Source: Verrucomicrobiia bacterium (GTDB lineage: Bacteria; Verrucomicrobiota; Verrucomicrobiia; Limisphaerales; UBA11358). From it: a stretch of 33,780 bases of DNA. The position numbers were made by a program, and so were the translations under genes. Shown piece by piece: positions 23,269-32,542 of the stretch. The stretch is from NCBI GenBank assembly GCA_025451535.1, contig JANWKE010000067.1, forward strand, positions 1 to 33,780, given 5' to 3'. The notes under the pieces were generated by a model, which ran no database searches, was not told where the DNA came from, and saw nothing but the letters and a program-made list of their open reading frames with translations. Numbering within the stretch: the first letter of the stretch is position 1; each line of letters starts with the position of its first letter.

Positions 23269-26200
23269 ATGAATCCCTTGTTTAGGAGGTGGCAACTGCC
23301 TGTGGTCACGGTGTTTGCAGCATTAATCTCTTTCCAGGCCCACGCATCTTTTCTCCAATTGATTTCGCCGCGCGATGGCTCCCTGTCACCCGTGGCCGGC
23401 GGCGGCGGTTCTTCCCAAATGCCGATTGTCAGCGCGGACGGACGTTATGTGCTCTTCGCCAGCACGGCGAACAATCTGACGCTGATGAGCAATGGCGCTC
23501 CGATGGCCGCTCCCGCCTTGCCGGCCCTGAACGTATTTCTTCGCGATCGGGCCAGCAACACCACCACGCTGGTCAGCGTCAATCTCACGGGATCCGGCGG
23601 TGGCAACGGCAATTCCGTGCCGTTTGGCATTTCCACCACCGGCCGGTTTGTTCTTTTTGAGAGTGCCGCCGGCAATCTGGTCGCCAACGACCCAAACAAT
23701 GCCCAGGACATCTTTGTCCGCGACGTGGTCAACGGCACGACGGCGCTTGTAAGCGTCAACACGAACGGGTGGAGCGGCAGCGGTGAAACGCGCGATCCGG
23801 TCATGACACCAGATGGCCGGTACGTCGCGTTCACCAGCGCCGCTGCTGACCTTGTGCCGGGGGACACGAACGGTATTCCTGACATTTTCGTCCGCGACCT
23901 GCAGGCGCAGACGACGACCCTCGTCAGCGTTGGCGCGACGTCAACGAGCAGTCCTTCTCCAAGCGGCAGCTCTGAAACGCCTGAAATCACACCGGATGGC
24001 CGGTACGTCGCCTTTTACAGCACCGCCACCAATTTGGTTCCCGGCGTCATCACGACCGGCGAAATTTATGTGCGGGATTTGGTCGCCCAAAACACCTTCT
24101 GTGTCAGCGCCAATGCCCACTTCATCTTCCAATTTGTGACCGGCGGAACGAACGAAGTTTCCTGCAATTTCAGCCTCAGCACCAATGGGCAATTTGTCGC
24201 CTTTGAAGCCTGTACCAACCCGCCGTCAGGCGCGGCTCTGCGCGGAATCATTCTCCGTTATAACATCCAGACCGGCTTGAGCGATGTGATTTGTTCGAAT
24301 GCCGCCGTGCTGGTTGAAAGCTTCGAAACCATCCACAACCTGGATATGACGCCTGACGGACGGTTCATCACGTATGCCGCCAATATCGGAAACACGTCGC
24401 TGACCAACACCGCGATTTATCTTTGGGACGCGCAGATTGGGAGGAACACGCTCGTCAGCCATGACCAAACCACCGGCGGACCGGCCAGCGGCGTTTGCGA
24501 CTCGCCGGTTGTCAGCACCAACGGACGATTCGTGGCATTTCTCAGCGGCGGCACCAATCTGGTTCCGAACGTGTTGAACGGACAGTATCACGTTTATTTG
24601 AGAGACGTGCAGGCCGGCACCACGACTTTGCAGGACGTGGACACAAACGGCACCGGGTTCGGTGTGATTTCTGCCACGGTTCCTAGCATGAGCAGTGATG
24701 GTAGTACCATCGCCTTCGAGAATGACGATTATTACTTCCTGACCAATAACGGCGTGAACAAACTCGTGCTAAATGATGGCAATCCCGACAGCGACGTCTT
24801 TTTGCGCGAACGGGCGGCGGGCTCGGCCGAATTGGTTTCGGCTCACGACCCGGGTCTGCCATCGGTGACGCCCATTGGTGGAGCCAGCGGCGTCGCCGCC
24901 GGTTCGCTCAGCGCCAATGGCCGGTACATTGCGTATTTCAGCGATGCCGACAATATTACTCCCAATGACACGAACGGGTGCCGTGACGTTTTTGTCCGCG
25001 ACTTGAGGGCCGACACGGATGTGCTTGTGAGCGTGAACACCAACGGCGTCACCGGCGACGGGATTTCCACCGATCCGGCCATCAGCGGCAACGGACGTTA
25101 CGTGGCCTTCACCAGCAGCGCCGATGATCTGGTCGCGAACGGCACGAATAAGCAGAACGTTTACCTGCGCGACTTGCAGGACGGGACCACCGCCCTGGTG
25201 AGTGTCAGCACCAATGGCATTGGTCCAGGCAATAATTCTTATTCGCCAATTATCAGCGCGGATGGGCGATATGTTTTGTTCCGCAGCAGTGCGCCGAACT
25301 TCGAAGAAAATCTCTTCCTGAGGGATCTGCAAACCGGGACCACGTATGCGCTTACGGCGCCCGGTTCCTCAACCAGTGTGTACCCGGCGGCTATGACTCC
25401 TGATGGCCGTTATGTCGCTCTTTGGGGGAGCATTCCTGGAGGTTCAGGCATCAACGTGTATGTCTGGAACACGGCGCTTGCCGCCATAACCTACACCAAC
25501 AGTCTCGCGGTGAATCTGAACCCGTTTTCTGCAATTTCCATCAGCCCGAACGGACAAAAAATTGCCTGCCTGCAAGGCACGTCGGGCGGATTATACGTCA
25601 TAGACGTGATTTCCAATACGACCACGACCATTCAATCCAGTAGTCAATCCGCCGGTGCATTTCTGACGCCCTTCGCCGCCTTGCAATTCAGCGGCGACGG
25701 GCGTTTTCTCACTTACGCCATGCGACCAAACCTCGTTCCGAATCAGAACGTTTACCTTTACGACTCCCAGGCCGGAACCAGCGTTCTCATCAGCCAAAAC
25801 CCCAACACACTTCTGCCCGCCAACGGCGCTTCGGACTCCCCGGACATCAGTACCGATGGCCGGTTCATTGCCTATCGCAGCGCCGCCAGCGACCTGGTGG
25901 CGGGCAGCACCAATGGCATTCCGCAGTTGATTGTTTACGACCAGTTGGCCGGATCGAATACCTTGCTCAGCACCGCTGCGAGTGGAACCGCCAGCGGGGA
26001 TAATCGCTCGCTGACGCCGGTGTTCAGCAGCGACGGCCGGACGCTCGTTTTCGCAAGTTGGGCTGCCAATCTGGCCGCCAACGATTTTAACCACTTCAGT
26101 GACGTATTTGCTTTTGAGTTCCTCTACGCGAACGTCACTTTGGGTGCTGCGGGCCTGGGACCGACCATCACGTGGCCGTACGTCTCCGGGCACAGTTATC

Positions 26201-26340
26201 AGGTCCAATACAAGAACAACCTGACGGACAATGTCTGGCAGCAGGTTGCCGGCACTATGAACATCAACGGCAACCAGGCTTCCTTGATGGATCCGGTGCC
26301 GGCTGCCGGCCAGCGTTTTTACCGGGTGGTTGCGCAATAA
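23269..26340 (+). CDS. Secreted PD40/WD40-like beta-propeller repeat protein
   Basis: The 1023-residue protein has a signal peptide (FAALISFQAHA-S). At least sixteen repeats of the PD40 type follow, each with a core like S.DGRYVAF.S.A.NLV and, in many, DTNG..DIFVRDL...TTLVSV. The number fits two or more beta-propellers. The last 70 residues (YVSGHSYQVQYKNNLTD, then WQQVAG, ending RFYRVVAQ) form a small beta domain common at the ends of verrucomicrobial surface proteins. The ATG at 23269 was chosen because it follows AAAGGA at a good distance and starts the signal peptide. Function unknown; binding of a surface polymer or protein is possible. Confidence 0.85.
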   Translation: MNPLFRRWQLPVVTVFAALISFQAHASFLQLISPRDGSLSPVAGGGGSSQMPIVSADGRYVLFASTANNLTLMSNGAPMAAPALPALNVFLRDRASNTTTLVSVNLTGSGGGNGNSVPFGISTTGRFVLFESAAGNLVANDPNNAQDIFVRDVVNGTTALVSVNTNGWSGSGETRDPVMTPDGRYVAFTSAAADLVPGDTNGIPDIFVRDLQAQTTTLVSVGATSTSSPSPSGSSETPEITPDGRYVAFYSTATNLVPGVITTGEIYVRDLVAQNTFCVSANAHFIFQFVTGGTNEVSCNFSLSTNGQFVAFEACTNPPSGAALRGIILRYNIQTGLSDVICSNAAVLVESFETIHNLDMTPDGRFITYAANIGNTSLTNTAIYLWDAQIGRNTLVSHDQTTGGPASGVCDSPVVSTNGRFVAFLSGGTNLVPNVLNGQYHVYLRDVQAGTTTLQDVDTNGTGFGVISATVPSMSSDGSTIAFENDDYYFLTNNGVNKLVLNDGNPDSDVFLRERAAGSAELVSAHDPGLPSVTPIGGASGVAAGSLSANGRYIAYFSDADNITPNDTNGCRDVFVRDLRADTDVLVSVNTNGVTGDGISTDPAISGNGRYVAFTSSADDLVANGTNKQNVYLRDLQDGTTALVSVSTNGIGPGNNSYSPIISADGRYVLFRSSAPNFEENLFLRDLQTGTTYALTAPGSSTSVYPAAMTPDGRYVALWGSIPGGSGINVYVWNTALAAITYTNSLAVNLNPFSAISISPNGQKIACLQGTSGGLYVIDVISNTTTTIQSSSQSAGAFLTPFAALQFSGDGRFLTYAMRPNLVPNQNVYLYDSQAGTSVLISQNPNTLLPANGASDSPDISTDGRFIAYRSAASDLVAGSTNGIPQLIVYDQLAGSNTLLSTAASGTASGDNRSLTPVFSSDGRTLVFASWAANLAANDFNHFSDVFAFEFLYANVTLGAAGLGPTITWPYVSGHSYQVQYKNNLTDNVWQQVAGTMNINGNQASLMDPVPAAGQRFYRVVAQ

Positions 26341-26369
26341 AACCTGGACTGAATCAAAGAAGAGCGAAT

Positions 26370-27263
26370 ATGAAAGCGCAAAAGAACGGCTTCACGTTGA
26401 TTGAGTTGCTGGTGGTTATCGCCAGCGTAACCATTCTGGCGGCCATGCTTTTGCCGGCGCTTGCCGGGACACGGCAGAATTCCCAGGTCATCGGATGTCT
26501 GGCCAACCAGAGACAGTTGGCCGCCGCGTGGATTATGTACGCCCGCGATCATAATGATGTTCTGGTTCCCAACCGGGGTCTTAACGGTGCCAATGGCGTA
26601 AATTACGCCGGAGACCCTCGACTGGAAGCCCAACTCCAACCCGGAGGTGCAAACGCGGATTGGTGTCCGGGCAATCTGCAGAATTTGCAATGCGTTCTGC
26701 CCGGCCCTTATCCGGGAGGTTCCAAATATAGTTGGTGGATACAGGCAGGTCTGCTCTATCCGTATATCAATAACTACAACGTTTACCATTGCCCGGCCGA
26801 CCATAGCATCGTTCCGCACGGCGGCGGAGCTTTCACCGCGCCGGCGTTGCGCACATATTCGATGAATAGCTGGGTGCAGCCCATGGATGCTCCAGGTTAC
26901 GCGACGACGGTTTGGAATGGCATCACCGGTTACCTCTTTTATACCAGGCTATCAAGCATGACCCGGCCCGGTCCAAGCAGGACTTTGGTTTTTATCGAAG
27001 AAAATCCCTACAGCATAAACGACGCCTTTTTTAACGTAGATCCGACAGAAACGACGGCTTGGGCCGATGTCCCGGCGGTCTTGCACGGCAATGCCAGCGT
27101 GCTGGCGTTTGCCGATGGACATTCCGACGCTCATCGGTGGACCGACCAGAGCATGATAACTGCAACGCCATCATCGCCGACCGGCACTGTGGGTGAATGG
27201 CCCGCAGACCCGAACTCGCAGGACATACGATGGCTGATTTCAGCCAGTACGGCTCCCCAATAA
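26370..27263 (+). CDS. Type II pseudopilin-like protein
   Basis: The 297-residue protein starts with a type IV prepilin leader: MKAQKNG then FTLIELLVVIASVTILAAM, with cleavage after Gly and methylation of Phe expected. The hydrophobic helix that follows packs in the pilus core. The C-terminal FADGHSDAHRW matches the HX9DG-like end of the very abundant pseudopilin family of Verrucomicrobia and Planctomycetes. The ATG at 26370 begins the leader; longer upstream reading is in the previous gene. It lies 29 bases after the PD40 protein, so the two are probably expressed together. No secretion ATPase is nearby. Confidence 0.88.
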   Translation: MKAQKNGFTLIELLVVIASVTILAAMLLPALAGTRQNSQVIGCLANQRQLAAAWIMYARDHNDVLVPNRGLNGANGVNYAGDPRLEAQLQPGGANADWCPGNLQNLQCVLPGPYPGGSKYSWWIQAGLLYPYINNYNVYHCPADHSIVPHGGGAFTAPALRTYSMNSWVQPMDAPGYATTVWNGITGYLFYTRLSSMTRPGPSRTLVFIEENPYSINDAFFNVDPTETTAWADVPAVLHGNASVLAFADGHSDAHRWTDQSMITATPSSPTGTVGEWPADPNSQDIRWLISASTAPQ

Positions 27264-27384
27264 ACGGGGTGGGCAAAGCAGGGTTCATCAAAAAGGTTTC
27301 ACGGTAATCGAGTCGTTACCACCACTTGAAAAGAGTTGGGGCGGGCTGCACAATCCGGGAAGTTCAAATTCAATCGCCCCAACC

Positions 27385-28737
27385 ATGAAAACCAGAAGCA
27401 ATTTCGCGCCGATACCAACGCGCGCCCCGGTCATTTCGCTGTTCCTGACACTGTTATTTGTGTCATTGGCCATCGTCAGCGCATGGGCGGCGGAATCGCC
27501 CGGGTCAGCGGGGGTTTTTGACGTCCGACAGTTCGGCGCGAAAGGCGATGGCAGGACTTTGGATACGGCGGCTATTCAGAAGGCGCTGGATGAATGTGGA
27601 ACCGTCGGCGGCGGCATCGTCCGGTTCCCTGCAGGGACGTATCTCAGTCAGCCCGTCTTCCTTCATAGCGATACGACGCTGCGACTCGAGGCCGATGCCA
27701 TTCTGCAGGCCACCGACAAACGCGCTGATTTCGTAGACCCGGAAAAGACCAACTCGTTCATCGCGTTCGTGAACGGAAAGAACCTTCGCGGCGTTGCCAT
27801 CATCGGTCCCGGCGTGATTGACGGCGCGGGTACGCCCTGGTGGGGACCGGCCGAGGCCGCGCGCCGCCGGACGCCGGGCTACGTGTTGCCCCGCCCCCGG
27901 ATGATTGCACTCACCGACTGCAACAACGTGCGCGTGGAAGATGTGACTTTGCGCAACTCCCCGCTCACCCATCTGGCGCTCACGGCCTGCGAGGAGGCCG
28001 TGATCAGCAATGTGACCGTCCAGACGCCGTCTGGCGCAGCCAATACGGACGCCATTGACCCCATCAACTGCAAAGCCGTTTTGATTACCCGCTGCCGCAT
28101 CAACGCCGGCGATGATAATATTTCCATCAAATCCGAGGGAGCGGTTCCGGGCCGCCCGTTTGCCAGCGAGGACATCACCGTCACGGATTGCGTTTTTCTG
28201 CATGGCCACGGCATGTCCATCGGCGGCGCGACCGTCGGCGGCGTGCGGAACGTAACGGTGCGGAACTGCACGTTTGAGAACACCGAGAATGGAATCCGCA
28301 TCAAATCGCTGCGCGGCCGGGGCGGTACGGTGGAGAATATCCGTTTCAGCGACATCACCATGACGAACGTGAATCCGGCCATCACCTTCACCTGCTACTA
28401 CATGACCAATTCCGCCGGTGACCCCGTGCAAAGATTCGCTCCCCCAAATGACCCGGCTCAACCCGTCCTCGAAACCACACCTGTCTTTCGCGACATTTGC
28501 GTCAGCAATCTGACTGCCACCTGCTCAAAATCCGCCGGCCTCATTATTGGATTGCCTGAAAGCCCGATCTCAAATGTCGTTCTGGAAAATGTCAGCATCC
28601 GGGCGGCAGCCGCCGGCCTGTCCATCCGGAATGCCAGGGGTATCCGGTTCAAAAATGTGGCCGTTGCCAATCAGCAAGGCCCGCCATTCATTCTGGAGAA
28701 CGCGCAAGTGGAAGGCTTGAAAGCAGACCGCCATTGA
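27385..28737 (+). CDS. GH28 polygalacturonase-like enzyme, secreted
   Basis: The 450-residue protein has a signal peptide (to about 35, ending SAWAA). The pectate-lyase-type start FDVRQFGAKGDGRTLDTAAI is at 45-64. The right-handed beta-helix of GH28 carries all catalytic motifs: NTDAID (Asp222), GDDN (Asp243, Asp244), GHGMSIGG (His275) and RIKS (Arg305, Lys307). It should hydrolyse alpha-1,4-galacturonan or a related pectic chain (rhamnogalacturonan, xylogalacturonan) outside the inner membrane. It follows the pseudopilin by 121 bases. A transcription factor for pectin use is not seen. Confidence 0.93.
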   Translation: MKTRSNFAPIPTRAPVISLFLTLLFVSLAIVSAWAAESPGSAGVFDVRQFGAKGDGRTLDTAAIQKALDECGTVGGGIVRFPAGTYLSQPVFLHSDTTLRLEADAILQATDKRADFVDPEKTNSFIAFVNGKNLRGVAIIGPGVIDGAGTPWWGPAEAARRRTPGYVLPRPRMIALTDCNNVRVEDVTLRNSPLTHLALTACEEAVISNVTVQTPSGAANTDAIDPINCKAVLITRCRINAGDDNISIKSEGAVPGRPFASEDITVTDCVFLHGHGMSIGGATVGGVRNVTVRNCTFENTENGIRIKSLRGRGGTVENIRFSDITMTNVNPAITFTCYYMTNSAGDPVQRFAPPNDPAQPVLETTPVFRDICVSNLTATCSKSAGLIIGLPESPISNVVLENVSIRAAAAGLSIRNARGIRFKNVAVANQQGPPFILENAQVEGLKADRH

Positions 28738-28769
28738 TGCCGGACCCTTTGGCCTGCGGGACCGTGGCC

Positions 28770-29066
28770 TCATGCCGCCGGCGGATCCAGCTCAAGTTTG
28801 GGGGCGCTGCGGACCAGCTCGGCGGCGCGATGGGCTGCATCCGAGATCTTCTTCAAAGTCGGCGCCAGGATGGTGTCTTCCTGATGTTTAACGAACAGGC
28901 GATCGGCGTGGCCCTGGACAACGGTGAGGAGATTGTTCAATTCATGCGCCAGGGTGAGTGATATGTGCCGGTCGGCATCGGCCCGGCGGTTTTCCTGGCG
29001 ATTATCCCCGCCGTTTGATTGCGACGGCGGAGCCATTTTTTCATCCGTTGATTCAGGATACGACAT
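28770..29066 (-). CDS. Histidine-phosphoacceptor domain protein without ATPase domain
   Basis: The 98-residue protein (from ATG 29066; ATG 29036 is a second choice) contains the H-box AHELNNLLTVVQGHADRL and the paired helix LKKISDAAHRAAELVRS of a HisKA dimerisation domain. The gene then stops; no ATP-binding domain follows before the convergent GH28 gene, and there is no sensor or membrane part. It could accept phosphate from another kinase, like a histidine phosphotransferase, or be a decayed kinase. The N-terminus is polar and probably unstructured. Confidence 0.65.
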   Translation of the reverse strand: MSYPESTDEKMAPPSQSNGGDNRQENRRADADRHISLTLAHELNNLLTVVQGHADRLFVKHQEDTILAPTLKKISDAAHRAAELVRSAPKLELDPPAA

Positions 29067-29204
29067 AAGGATTTGGCAAAGCACCCGGCGGGCCACATTT
29101 TGAAAATGGTTTTTCCGTTTTGGACGACAGGTTTGCACGGCTTTACTTTACCGCGACCCGTTGATTTTTGTTGAATGAGACAGGTTGTGCCGGGACGGGA
29201 CATA

Positions 29205-29294
29205 AAATGAAGAAGGCAGAAGTAAGAATGAAGAAGCAGTCCCACCATGACGCTTCCAGCTTGTTTCTTCATTCTGCATTCTTCATTCTGCTTT
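29205..29294. repeat. Paired inverted repeat upstream of lpxI
   Basis: AATGAAGAAGGCAGAAG plus AAGAATGAAGAA at the left mirrors TTCTTCATTCTGCATT plus CTTCATTCTGCTT at the right. Its right edge is three bases from the lpxI start codon. The 29067-29204 stretch shows no gene. Confidence 0.55.
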
Positions 29295-29297
29295 CAC

Positions 29298-30119
29298 GTG
29301 AATACCGCGCCCGCCTCCCTCGGCCTGATTGCCGGCAACCGCTCCTTGCCGCTCGAATTTGCCCGGCAGGCGCGCGTCGCCGGCATCAAACGCCTGGTTG
29401 CCGTCGCGTTTGAAAATGAAACCGACCCGGCGATTGCCCAACTCGTGGACGAAGTGGTCTGGCTCAAAGTTGGCCAGCTTTCCCGGATGATTTCCACCTT
29501 TACCGACCGCGATATCCGGCAATGCGTCATGGTTGGACAGATTGCGCCCAAAAATCTTTATGACCTGCGGCCGGATTTGCGGGCCATGGGGTTGTTGCTG
29601 CGTTTGAAAGAAAAGAATGCTCACACCATTTTCGGCGCCATTGCGGAAGAATTGAAGAAGGACGGCGTGGAATTGATCGACGCCACGCCATGGCTCCAGC
29701 CACTCATGCCGCAGGCGGGTTTTCAGCTTGGCCCGAAGCTTTCCGCCGAGCAAAAAGCGGACGTGGATTTCGGTTTTCGCATCGCCAAGGAAACGTCCCG
29801 GCTCGAAATCGGCCAGACGGTTGTGGTCAAAAGCGGCGTGGTGCTGGCGGTCGAGGGTTTTGAGGGCACGGATCAATGTCTCGCCCGCGGTGGCAAGCTG
29901 GCGGGCAAGGACGGCGGTGCGGTGGCCGTCAAGGTTGCCAGGCTCAATCACGACATGCGGTTTGACATTCCGTGCATTGGCGCGCAAACCCTGGAAACCT
30001 GTGCCGCCTCGGGGGTGGCCGTGCTCGCGTTGGAAGCCGGCAAGACGCTGTTGCTGGAACAGGAGACTTGCGGACCACTGGCCAAAAGGAATAAAATTTC
30101 AGTAACCGTGGTTGGTTAA
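29298..30119 (+). CDS. lpxI: UDP-2,3-diacylglucosamine pyrophosphatase, LpxI type
   Basis: LpxI hydrolyses UDP-2,3-diacylglucosamine to lipid X in lipid A synthesis. It replaces LpxH in many non-enteric Gram-negatives. Family features are the N-terminal LGLIAGNRSLPLEFARQAR, the block VMVGQIAPKNLYDLRPD and AVEGFEGTDQCLARGGKL. The C-terminal part includes ARLNHDMRFDIPCIGAQTLE. At 273 residues it has the usual length. The start is GTG at 29298 (MNTAPASLGLI); an earlier in-frame ATG would translate repeat sequence. It implies an LPS-bearing outer membrane. Confidence 0.9.
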   Translation: MNTAPASLGLIAGNRSLPLEFARQARVAGIKRLVAVAFENETDPAIAQLVDEVVWLKVGQLSRMISTFTDRDIRQCVMVGQIAPKNLYDLRPDLRAMGLLLRLKEKNAHTIFGAIAEELKKDGVELIDATPWLQPLMPQAGFQLGPKLSAEQKADVDFGFRIAKETSRLEIGQTVVVKSGVVLAVEGFEGTDQCLARGGKLAGKDGGAVAVKVARLNHDMRFDIPCIGAQTLETCAASGVAVLALEAGKTLLLEQETCGPLAKRNKISVTVVG

Positions 30120-30120
30120 A

Positions 30121-30209
30121 TCAGTTAAATGAGTAATCCGTTAACTGCTGATTGGCGCAGCCGGGTCGTTCAACTTATTTAACCAGTTACTCATTAAACA
30201 AATTACTGA
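30121..30209. repeat. Imperfect inverted repeat between lpxI and the next gene
   Basis: TCAGTTAAATGAGTAA plus CGTTAACTG at the left and CAGTTACTCATTAA plus ATTACTGA at the right are imperfect inverted copies. It fills nearly the whole 93-base spacer and ends at the next start codon. Confidence 0.45.
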
Positions 30210-30212
30210 CAC

Positions 30213-30719
30213 ATGCTCACCTCCCATGAACTCTTTGGTTTCATGTCGGCCAACCTGGCGAATGAAATCCTCAGTTTCACCCACGAGTCGGACAAGCCGA
30301 CCTACAAGGCCACGCTCGGCGCGGTGGCGCAGGCGCGTCATGTGCGCCCGGTGTTCCTGGAACGCCAGCCGCGCGCCCAATGTCATGCAGCCATCATTTC
30401 CACCCTGTCCCGGCCGGCGCTCGAAACCGCCGCCGCCACCCTCATCCGCGTGTGGCTCGTGAAAAAACAGCGCCAGATGCTCGTGGATTTTCTCAACGCG
30501 CTGGGCCTGCCCAACAACGAAGGCGTGGTGGATGATTTGCCGGCGACGATGGATGACGCGAAATTGAAGTCCGCCATCGAAGCGCTGCTGGCCAAATATT
30601 CCGGGGAAGCTGTGGCCGTTTATTTGAACGCCTTCAACGACATGAACGAGGCGAACTGGACGAACTTGAAAACGATGCTGGAAAGCGACGCGCGCCTGCA
30701 ACTGGGCGCGCCGGCCTGA
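30213..30719 (+). CDS. Conserved-looking protein of unknown function
   Basis: The 168-residue soluble protein appears all-helical. It begins HELFGFMSANLANEILSFTH and has LIRVWLVKKQRQMLVDFLNALG (about 81-102) in the middle. The C-terminal half is acidic and helical (MDDAKLKSAIEALLAKY, YLNAFNDMNEANW). No catalytic motif or membrane segment is seen. Base use matches the neighbours, and good coding bias suggests a native gene. I do not recognise the family. It lies between lpxI and gnd, which gives no functional hint. Confidence 0.65.
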   Translation: MLTSHELFGFMSANLANEILSFTHESDKPTYKATLGAVAQARHVRPVFLERQPRAQCHAAIISTLSRPALETAAATLIRVWLVKKQRQMLVDFLNALGLPNNEGVVDDLPATMDDAKLKSAIEALLAKYSGEAVAVYLNAFNDMNEANWTNLKTMLESDARLQLGAPA

Positions 30720-30917
30720 AGGGCAGAACCAACGCCAGACACAAAAGCACCGGGACTTTAAAGGTTGAAGGTTGGGCGCGCGGAAGCGCTTCAGGAAAGT
30801 CGTGCCTGCGCGTGTCCCAATTAAAAACGGGTGTCCGGCTGGAGAAAGACAAACAGGTTCCCGCAACCATCGGCCGGCGCGGATTCCAAAAAATTCAGTA
30901 CACAATTTTGGGTGAAG

Positions 30918-30984
30918 CCCATGCCGCTGGCTTGTTTTGCGAAAAAAGGCATTCGCAAAAAAACCGGCATGGGACCCTGTTTTT
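30918..30984 (+). other. Nested hairpin upstream of gnd, terminator or attenuator
   Basis: The outer stem CCCATGCCG (30918-30926) pairs with CGGCATGGG (30965-30973). The inner stem TTTTGCGAA (30935-30943) pairs with TTCGCAAAA (30952-30960) around an eight-base loop. ACCCTGTTTTT follows. It is about 80 bases upstream of gnd and 200 after the previous stop, so it may end that transcript or act as a leader structure for gnd. The rest of the 345-base spacer 30720-31064 shows no gene. Confidence 0.5.
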
Positions 30985-31064
30985 CATAAAAAACTGCTGG
31001 CGCGCCGGACGGGCTGTTGTATCGTCCTCTCTCTGTTTTTAACTTTTTTTAACTGATACGACAA

Positions 31065-32534
31065 ATGGAACCGCAAGCTGACATTGCATTGATTGGGCTG
31101 GCCGTTATGGGCCAGAATTTGATTTTGAACATGAACGACCACGGCTTCACCGTCGTGGCGTTCAATCGCACCGTTTCCAAGGTGGATGATTTCCTCAATA
31201 ACGAAGCCAAGGGCACCAAGGTCATCGGCGCGCATTCGCTTCAGGAAATGGCCGCACTGCTCAAAAAACCGCGCCGGGTGATGCTCATGGTCAAGGCCGG
31301 CCAGGCCGTGGACGAATTCATTGAGCACCTGCTGCCGGTGCTGGAGCCGGGTGACATTATCATTGACGGCGGCAATTCGCTGTTTGAAGACACCAACCGC
31401 CGCACGAAATATGTCGAGAGCAAGGGACTGCTGTACATCGGCACCGGTGTGAGCGGCGGCGAGGAAGGCGCGCGGCACGGTCCGAGCATCATGCCCGGCG
31501 GCTCACCCGCCGCCTGGCCGCATGTGAAAAGCATTTTCCAGGGCATCGCCGCCAAGGTGGACGATGGCTCGCCGTGTTGTGACTGGGTGGGCGAACAGGG
31601 CGCCGGCCATTACGTGAAGATGGTTCACAACGGCATCGAATACGGTGACATGCAGTTGATTTGCGAGGCCTACAACATTTTAAAAAACGGTCTTGGCCTG
31701 AACGCGGCCGAGATGCACGAGATTTTCAAGGAATGGAACACGGGTGAATTGGACAGTTACCTCATCGAAATCACCCGCGACATTCTGGCTTACCAGGATG
31801 CGGACGGCACGCCCCTGGTGGATAAAATCCTCGACACCGCCGGTCAGAAAGGCACCGGCAAATGGACGGTGCAGAGCAGTGCGGACCTGGGGATCCCCAT
31901 CACGCTCATTGCCGAGGCGGTTTATTCCCGTTGTGTTTCCGCGTTGAAAGACGACCGGGTGAAGGCGGCCAAGAAGTTGAAGGGACCCAAGCCGTTAATG
32001 AGCGTTGCCAAGAAGGAAGCAAAGAAGAAGGAGTTTATCACCGAAATCCGCGACGCGCTTTACGCCTCAAAAATTGTCAGCTACGCGCAGGGTTACATGC
32101 TCATGCGCGCCGCCGCCGCCGAACATAAATGGAACCTTAATTACGGCGGCATTGCGCTGATGTGGCGCGGCGGTTGCATCATCCGCTCGCGTTTCCTCGG
32201 CAAAATCAAGGAAGCCTTTGACAGCAATCCCCGGCTCACGAACCTGCTGCTCGATAATTATTTCCGCGGCGAAATCAAGCGCTGTCAGAAGAGCTGGCGC
32301 AATGTGGTGGCCGCGGCGGCGAAGAAGGGCATTCCGGTGCCCGCGTTCGGCACGGCGCTGGCGTTTTACGACCAGTATCGCAACGCCGTGTTGCCGGCGA
32401 ATTTGTTGCAGGCACAGCGCGATTATTTCGGCGCGCATACCTACGAGCGGGTGGACAAGCCGCGCGGCGAATTTTTCCATACCAACTGGACCGGCCGTGG
32501 CGGCACGACCGCTTCCAGCACTTACAACGCCTGA
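31065..32534 (+). CDS. gnd: 6-phosphogluconate dehydrogenase, decarboxylating
   Basis: Oxidises 6-phosphogluconate to ribulose 5-phosphate with NADP+ reduction and CO2 release (oxidative pentose phosphate pathway). The 489-residue protein is of the long type. It shows the Rossmann motif IGLAVMGQN (10-18), IDGGNS, the signature GTGVSGGEEGARHGPSIMPG (126-145), and the catalytic Lys185 and Glu192 in HYVKMVHNGIEYGDMQL. The C-terminal HTNWTGRGGTTASSTYNA region carries substrate-binding residues of the partner subunit. Starts at an ATG; a nested hairpin lies in the leader. Confidence 0.97.
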   Translation: MEPQADIALIGLAVMGQNLILNMNDHGFTVVAFNRTVSKVDDFLNNEAKGTKVIGAHSLQEMAALLKKPRRVMLMVKAGQAVDEFIEHLLPVLEPGDIIIDGGNSLFEDTNRRTKYVESKGLLYIGTGVSGGEEGARHGPSIMPGGSPAAWPHVKSIFQGIAAKVDDGSPCCDWVGEQGAGHYVKMVHNGIEYGDMQLICEAYNILKNGLGLNAAEMHEIFKEWNTGELDSYLIEITRDILAYQDADGTPLVDKILDTAGQKGTGKWTVQSSADLGIPITLIAEAVYSRCVSALKDDRVKAAKKLKGPKPLMSVAKKEAKKKEFITEIRDALYASKIVSYAQGYMLMRAAAAEHKWNLNYGGIALMWRGGCIIRSRFLGKIKEAFDSNPRLTNLLLDNYFRGEIKRCQKSWRNVVAAAAKKGIPVPAFGTALAFYDQYRNAVLPANLLQAQRDYFGAHTYERVDKPRGEFFHTNWTGRGGTTASSTYNA

Positions 32535-32542
32535 GCCTCCGC

